Shown piece after piece: positions 6,407 through 10,896 of a DNA stretch of 10,896 bases. The first letter of the stretch is position 1; each line of letters starts with the position of its first letter. Below the pieces are notes generated by a model. It was not told the origin of the DNA. It searched no databases and saw only the letters and a list, made by a program, of their open reading frames with translations. Made by a program: the position numbers and the translations under genes. Origin of the DNA: an uncultured Burkholderiales bacterium (GTDB lineage Bacteria; Pseudomonadota; Gammaproteobacteria; Burkholderiales; Burkholderiaceae_D); contig CAIVDH010000080.1 of NCBI GenBank assembly GCA_903904635.1, positions 1 to 10,896 on the forward strand, in the 5' to 3' direction.

Positions 6407-7843
6407 TTATTCTTTCGTCACCCGCATCAGCTCAGCCTCACTGGTACTACCATCAACCAGCCAGCGCTCGCCATCTTCACGCATACTCAGCATGCCATCC
6501 TGCTGCGCAGCATGACGTATCTCTGCTTCCGAAGCCTGATTATGAATTTGCTGACGAATCTGCTCGGTGGTAAGCAGCAATTCATAAATACCAAGACGGC
6601 CGTGATAACCCGTGTTGCCACATTTATCGCAACCGACATCATGACTATATTGTCCATCCTGTTTTTTACAATAAGCGCATAGCTTTCTGACCAGCCTTTG
6701 CGCCACCACACCGAGCAATGATGAAGATAATAAAAAAGGCTCTATGCCCATATCGAGTAAGCGCGTCACCGCAGCAGGTGCATCATTGGTATGCAAAGTT
6801 GCCAGCACCAGATGCCCGGTGAGCGAAGCTTGTACAGCAATCTGCGCTGTTTCAAGATCACGAATTTCACCGATCATGATGACATCTGGGTCTTGCCGCA
6901 AAATTGCGCGCAGCGCCTTGGCAAAGGTCATGTCTATACGCGGATTAACCTGGGTCTGACCGACACCATCGAGTTCATATTCAATCGGATCTTCTACCGT
7001 CAAAATATTGGTGGCGGTGGCATTCAAGCGCGACAAGGCTGCATACAAGGTGGTGGTTTTGCCAGATCCGGTTGGCCCCGTTACCAGCACAATGCCGTGC
7101 GGCTGTGCGATTAAGCGATCAAACTGTTTAAGCGTTGCATCGCTCATACCCAGCTGCCGCAAATCCATACGCCCGCCTTCTTTGTCCAGCAAACGCAGCA
7201 CCGCGCGCTCGCCATGCCCGGTCGGTAAAGTAGAGACGCGCACATCAACCGGCTTGCCACCAACACGCAGCGTAATGCGGCCATCTTGCGGCAAACGTTT
7301 TTCTGCGATGTCGAGTTCGGACATAATTTTTATGCGCGAAATCAGTGAAGCATGTATCACTTTTTTAGGCCGCACAACATCGCGTAAACGACCATCTATC
7401 CGAAAACGCACCACAGATATTTGCTCGAATGGTTCTATGTGTATATCGGATGCGCCTTCACGCAATGCCTGTGTCAGCAAGGCATTAATCATGCGTATCA
7501 CCGGCGCGTCATCCGCCGACTCCAGCAAATCTTCTATCGCCGGCATGTCTTGCATCAGGCGCGCCAAATCAAGATCAGACTCATATTCATCAATTACCTG
7601 CGCCGCATCATTACCGCTGCCGGCATAGGCTTTGGCAATCGCGCTCTCCAGCTCTTGTCGCGATAAGGTCGTCAGTCTTACCTGACCATAGCGGCGGCTA
7701 ATTTCTGATACCGCCGCTGGCGCAGTCGCCTCTGACACCCATAAATCCACAACACCATCAGCGCTGCTTGCTGCCTGTGCCAGTACCGCAAAATCTCTGG
7801 CGAAACTAAACGGCAGCAGGCGAGGATCATTCATTCTGTTCAT
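6407..7843 (-). CDS. gspE: Type II secretion system ATPase GspE
   Basis: GspE is the cytoplasmic hexameric ATPase that powers pseudopilus assembly at the GspF/GspL platform. The 478 residues contain an N-terminal domain (about 1-100), then the core with Walker A GPTGSGKT (256-263), Asp box TVEDPIEY (282-289), Walker B region DVIMIGEIRDLET (320-332, with E326) and His box LATLHTND (347-354). A tetracysteine zinc site follows: C389/C392 and C405/C408. That combination separates GspE/PilB-type ATPases from the retraction ATPase PilT; position beside gspD and gspF favours GspE. The start is uncertain: ATGs at 7843 (MNRMND) and 7834 (MNDPRL) both lack a clear ribosome binding site. It is separated from gspD by a 108-base gap with a large hairpin. 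Confidence 0.96.
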   Translation of the reverse strand: MNRMNDPRLLPFSFARDFAVLAQAASSADGVVDLWVSEATAPAAVSEISRRYGQVRLTTLSRQELESAIAKAYAGSGNDAAQVIDEYESDLDLARLMQDMPAIEDLLESADDAPVIRMINALLTQALREGASDIHIEPFEQISVVRFRIDGRLRDVVRPKKVIHASLISRIKIMSELDIAEKRLPQDGRITLRVGGKPVDVRVSTLPTGHGERAVLRLLDKEGGRMDLRQLGMSDATLKQFDRLIAQPHGIVLVTGPTGSGKTTTLYAALSRLNATATNILTVEDPIEYELDGVGQTQVNPRIDMTFAKALRAILRQDPDVIMIGEIRDLETAQIAVQASLTGHLVLATLHTNDAPAAVTRLLDMGIEPFLLSSSLLGVVAQRLVRKLCAYCKKQDGQYSHDVGCDKCGNTGYHGRLGIYELLLTTEQIRQQIHNQASEAEIRHAAQQDGMLSMREDGERWLVDGSTSEAELMRVTKE

Positions 7844-7886
7844 AGGGTTCGCTTTATGCTTTAAATTTACTTCTATTTTATTTAGC

Positions 7887-7949
7887 GCCTATCGCGTTAG
7901 ATCGATATCAAGGTACTGCTAACGCAGTAAGCGGCCTAACGCGATAGGC
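7887..7949. repeat. Nested inverted repeat between gspD and gspE
   Basis: GCCTATCGCGTTAG (7887-7900) and CTAACGCGATAGGC (7936-7949) are perfect 14-base inverted arms. Between them lies a second perfect hairpin, TACTGC (7914-7919) and GCAGTA (7924-7929) with a TAAC loop. The element stops 2 bases short of the gspD stop codon (7952-7954). On the minus strand it is followed by GCTAAATAAAATAG rather than a U-tract, so it is not a classic terminator. TTAGCG occurs on both sides (7882-7887 and 7952-7957), loosely like a target-site duplication. It could be an RNA-stabilising or attenuating hairpin, or a dispersed REP/MITE-like repeat. Confidence 0.8.
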
Positions 7950-7951
7950 TC

Positions 7952-10192
7952 TTAGCGTTGATTAATGATTGATGGCTCAACAGGAATGACATCAACTGGC
8001 GGCAATAGTTTCGTCGGCGCGACAGGTTGATCTTTATTGGCGGATGAGTCGCGGCGCAACATCGCGCCACCTTGGGGCTTGCCATCTTGCAGCACGGGCA
8101 ACACGGGTGCATCGTACTTAGGAAGCACACTATTTTTTTGTGGTGTGTTGGCTAACTGCGTGCCGCGTATAAAGTCATACCGATCTCCCGCCACGGCCAC
8201 ACTTTGCGCATCTGTGCGTATCACGGTCGGGCGCAGAAACACCATCAGATTTGTCTTGCCGCGTTTTTTAGTTTGATATCTGAACAGATAGCCTAAAAAA
8301 GGAATGTCGCCCAGACCCGGCACTTTTTCTACAGAATCACTGACTGTATCTTCTATTAATCCACCCAGCACAATGATCTGTCCATCATCAACCAGTACAT
8401 TGGTATCAATAGAACGTTTGCTGGTGATAAGGCCGGACGTGGTGGATTGCTGAATATTCGAGGTCTCTTGATAGATCGCCATTTTTACAGTGCCACCCTC
8501 TGAGATCTGAGGTCGCACACGCAATGACAAACCGATATCACGTCGCTCTATCGTCTGAAATGGATTCACACCTGCGGTACCGCCTGAAGCCGGCGTCGTA
8601 AATTGTCCGGTAATGAAAGGCACATTCTGGCCAACAATAATGCGCGCCTCTTCATTGTCTAGTGTGATCAGGTTAGGCATAGACAAAATATTGGCTTTGG
8701 TATCACTCTCCAGCGCACGCGCAAGTGCACCAAGACCTATCCTGCCATCAGATTGCTGCTTGAAGACCCCGACACTAACGCCATTACCTGGTGGAAGTGG
8801 CGTCTGGTCTTTGCCAAATACAGATGCTGCTTGCGCAACCAGATTATTGCCGGCGGTAGAAAAACCTGTGAGCACACCGACCCGAAAATTGCTGCCACCA
8901 TCACCCGTCAAGCCGGCCCACTGTATGCCGAACTCTGCTGCTTTATCTGCCGATACTTCAACAATCAGTGACTCCACATAAACTTGTGCGCGCCGTGCAT
9001 CCAGCTGATCAATAATGGCGCGCAGATTACGATAGACCGCTTCATTGGCGGTGATGATGAGTGTATTGGTTGTTGGATCAGCCTGAATAAAACCAGTCAC
9101 ACCACCCGATGGCAACGGACCTTGTGCAGTCGATGAAGACAAAGCTGAAGGCTGGTTGCCAGCACCGGCCATACCTTGTGCAGTTTGTGCTGGCGCATTA
9201 GCTTGCGTCATGACTGCGGGTGTCAGTGCAGCAGTGCCAACACCCGCTTCGCCGGCAACAACAGCGCGCAGCACTTGCGCCAACTTGATCGCCTCTGCAT
9301 TTTTCAGATAAACCACATGCACATTACCGGGCAAGGCAGTCGGCTGGTCAAGCTTGGCTATTAGTGAGCGGGCGAGGTTTGCCCGCGCAACAGTAGGTGC
9401 ACGTATGATCAGACTGTTGGTGCGCGCATCAGCTAACAACATCATGCGGCTTACATCTGATGCGCCCGTTGCTGCTGTGCCCACCACCCCACCCTGATCA
9501 AGCAGACGAATGACTGTCATTGCCATATCACTTGCAATGGCATGCTCAATCTTGATGACATCAAGCTCGCCAATAGAAGGCACATCCAGGGCAGCGATAA
9601 TGCGGGCCAGTCGCTTGAGATTATTGACATAATCGGTAATCACCAGCGTGTTGTTCGTTGGGTCAGCGTTGATAGTATTGTTCGGTGAAATCAAGGGACG
9701 TAATACATTGACCAGACCAGTTGCAGACTCATGGTCGAGACGAAAGATTTGCGTGGCAATCTGGTCCCCGCTAATTTTTCCGATTTGTATAGCACCCCCT
9801 TGCAGCTTAGCCTCTGCCTCTGGCACCACCTTCACATACGCATCCGTACGCACCACGGCAAACCCATGCAGGCGCAAAACAGAAGTCAGCATGTCGAAGG
9901 CCTGCGTCTTGTTGACGGGCTTTTCTGATACTAAATTTATCGTCCCCTTAACGCGCGGATCAATCACAAACGTATTGCCGGTGTAATGCCCGATTGCCCG
10001 CACTACCGATTCAATATCTGCGCCGACAAAATTTAATGTTGCCTGATTCTTGCCCGGCTCCTGCGCACGCGCTGATGTCGCGGTAGTCGCCGCTGTTGCA
10101 ACATATAGCATCACCACCAGCAGCGCAGATGCCAGATACATGGTGGCGATTTTGTGACTGAGTCTTGCTTGTAACCGGCATTTATTTTTCAT
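7952..10192 (-). CDS. gspD: Type II secretion system outer-membrane secretin GspD
   Basis: GspD forms the ring-shaped outer-membrane channel for folded exoproteins. The 746 residues run in family order. The signal peptide has a hydrophobic core at about 15-38 and a likely cut after ARA at 43. Then come N0 (about 49-118, ATLNFVGADIESVVRAIG...), N1 (about 145-207), N2 (about 210-284) and N3 (about 288-400). N3 contains an Ala/Gln/Gly/Ser-rich insertion at about 313-363, and ADPTTNTLIITA (371-382) is typical. The secretin domain is at about 405-655, with VPGLGDIPFLGYLF (624-637). The tail of about 85 residues is polar and Pro-rich. The ATG overlaps the gspN stop as ATGA (10189-10192), so translation is probably coupled and this start is well supported. 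No gspS-like pilotin gene is visible here. Confidence 0.97.
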   Translation of the reverse strand: MKNKCRLQARLSHKIATMYLASALLVVMLYVATAATTATSARAQEPGKNQATLNFVGADIESVVRAIGHYTGNTFVIDPRVKGTINLVSEKPVNKTQAFDMLTSVLRLHGFAVVRTDAYVKVVPEAEAKLQGGAIQIGKISGDQIATQIFRLDHESATGLVNVLRPLISPNNTINADPTNNTLVITDYVNNLKRLARIIAALDVPSIGELDVIKIEHAIASDMAMTVIRLLDQGGVVGTAATGASDVSRMMLLADARTNSLIIRAPTVARANLARSLIAKLDQPTALPGNVHVVYLKNAEAIKLAQVLRAVVAGEAGVGTAALTPAVMTQANAPAQTAQGMAGAGNQPSALSSSTAQGPLPSGGVTGFIQADPTTNTLIITANEAVYRNLRAIIDQLDARRAQVYVESLIVEVSADKAAEFGIQWAGLTGDGGSNFRVGVLTGFSTAGNNLVAQAASVFGKDQTPLPPGNGVSVGVFKQQSDGRIGLGALARALESDTKANILSMPNLITLDNEEARIIVGQNVPFITGQFTTPASGGTAGVNPFQTIERRDIGLSLRVRPQISEGGTVKMAIYQETSNIQQSTTSGLITSKRSIDTNVLVDDGQIIVLGGLIEDTVSDSVEKVPGLGDIPFLGYLFRYQTKKRGKTNLMVFLRPTVIRTDAQSVAVAGDRYDFIRGTQLANTPQKNSVLPKYDAPVLPVLQDGKPQGGAMLRRDSSANKDQPVAPTKLLPPVDVIPVEPSIINQR

Positions 10193-10896
10193 TTGAATTC
10201 GAGTGCATAAATATTTTTATTCCCCATCTGACGTCGCTGCCCCAACAAATTTAGCAACATCGCCAGTCTCTCTTCTTGCCCTTGACGCGCTCTTGCCTCT
10301 CCCGAAAATTGCAAATGCTGATTCACAATCAAACCTTTGCCGCTTAATATCAGCGGCCCGGACAAGGTACCCAGCTCAAGCAGGGCTTGACTGCCGCGCC
10401 AGTCAAGTTGCAGCCGATACGCACCTAATGGCTTGACCGGCGACAATGCAGATGCAATCTCTGTCATATCAAGTTGCATGCGCCCATCAATCTCCAAACC
10501 TTTACTATCAGTAACCAGTTTTAATGATTGCCATGACAAACGCATTTGCCCCGATGGCCGTATGGTATTGAGCGGCGCACCTAATGCAGCTAAGCGCTCC
10601 GCTGGCAACAACACACTAGACGTACCAATTTGCCATTGCTGCCAACTACCCTTAATTTCCACTGGCTGACTTAATGCTTCCTTATTTTGCAGCGTCATAT
10701 CAACCCGACCCACTAGCAGCAAGGGCGACAAACGCCATGAAAATCTTCCTGGCAGTAGTGGTGTTAATAACGCGTCATGTTCTTTCAGCGTGCCGATAAA
10801 AGCCGAACCCCGCCATACGCTTCCCTCTACCTCACCCAAGGCAATGCGTCCTCCGGCTTTTTGCTCAATGACCTTGGCAAACCATGCCGCCGGCAA
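10189..10896 (-). CDS. gspN: Type II secretion system protein GspN (partial, 5' end off the right edge)
   Basis: GspN is an accessory inner-membrane protein of some type II secretion systems, with a short N-terminal membrane anchor and a periplasmic beta-rich part. Its exact role is not settled. The 235 codons seen cover the periplasmic part. PAAWFAKVIEQKAGGRIALG followed by EVEGSVWRGSAFI is the family's characteristic post-anchor block, and the rest alternates beta-type segments such as LQLDWRGSQALLELGTLSGP and VNQHLQFSGEARA. The expected N-terminal membrane helix is missing because the frame remains open to the right edge, so the gene is cut by the window rather than broken. Its TGA overlaps the gspD ATG by 4 bases. 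Alternative: another gene of similar fold, but position before gspD argues for GspN. Confidence 0.85.
   Translation of the reverse strand: MPAAWFAKVIEQKAGGRIALGEVEGSVWRGSAFIGTLKEHDALLTPLLPGRFSWRLSPLLLVGRVDMTLQNKEALSQPVEIKGSWQQWQIGTSSVLLPAERLAALGAPLNTIRPSGQMRLSWQSLKLVTDSKGLEIDGRMQLDMTEIASALSPVKPLGAYRLQLDWRGSQALLELGTLSGPLILSGKGLIVNQHLQFSGEARARQGQEERLAMLLNLLGQRRQMGNKNIYALEFK

Noticed and set aside
7008..7628. 206-residue + strand open frame within gspE
   Set aside because: Antisense shadow of the conserved GspE core; no start signal or family character.
6407..7843. gspE as a type IV pilus ATPase (pilB/pilT)
   Set aside because: It sits between gspD and gspF in a gsp operon and carries the tetracysteine site, unlike PilT.

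Overview
The window looks like chromosomal DNA from a betaproteobacterium, most likely Burkholderiales and perhaps Oxalobacteraceae (Herminiimonas/Undibacterium/Glaciimonas-like). That placement rests on remembered family traits: a DksA with a one-cysteine zinc-finger remnant, an HslV that starts MEQFHGTTI, the dksA-hslVU neighbourhood, and a type II secretion operon containing gspN. No search was run. Base composition is moderate, and the 464-1030 intergenic stretch is clearly AT-rich. I see no rRNA, tRNA, CRISPR array, transposase or phage gene.

Left part, + strand (1-4338). The window opens with dksA, whose true start may lie just off the left edge. A 567-base non-coding gap follows, holding a very good sigma70-type promoter (TTGACA, 17-base spacer, TGTAAT). 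Behind it come four genes in a probable operon: an uncharacterised protein with two STAS-like domains (1031-2191), hslV and hslU (the ATP-dependent HslUV protease), and a small basic protein of unknown function (about 4135-4338).

Right part, - strand (4382-10896). This is the distal half of a general secretory (type II) operon, transcribed right to left: gspN (cut by the right edge), gspD (outer-membrane secretin), gspE (ATPase), gspF (inner-membrane platform) and gspC (the link between secretin and platform). Junctions are tight: gspN/gspD overlap by 4 bases, gspE/gspF are 18 bases apart and gspF/gspC 3 bases. The exception is gspD/gspE, whose 108-base gap holds a 14-bp perfect inverted repeat with a second hairpin nested inside. 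The remaining gsp genes (G to M) should lie off the right edge. The two gene blocks converge at about 4339-4381, where a weak terminator-like hairpin sits.

Most of the window is conserved housekeeping and secretion machinery. The items most worth a second look are the tandem STAS protein upstream of hslVU, the nested inverted repeat between gspD and gspE, the PDZ-less GspC with a glutamine-repeat N-terminus and low-complexity tail, and the small basic protein after hslU. I found no clear evidence of a new defence, mobile or regulatory system.
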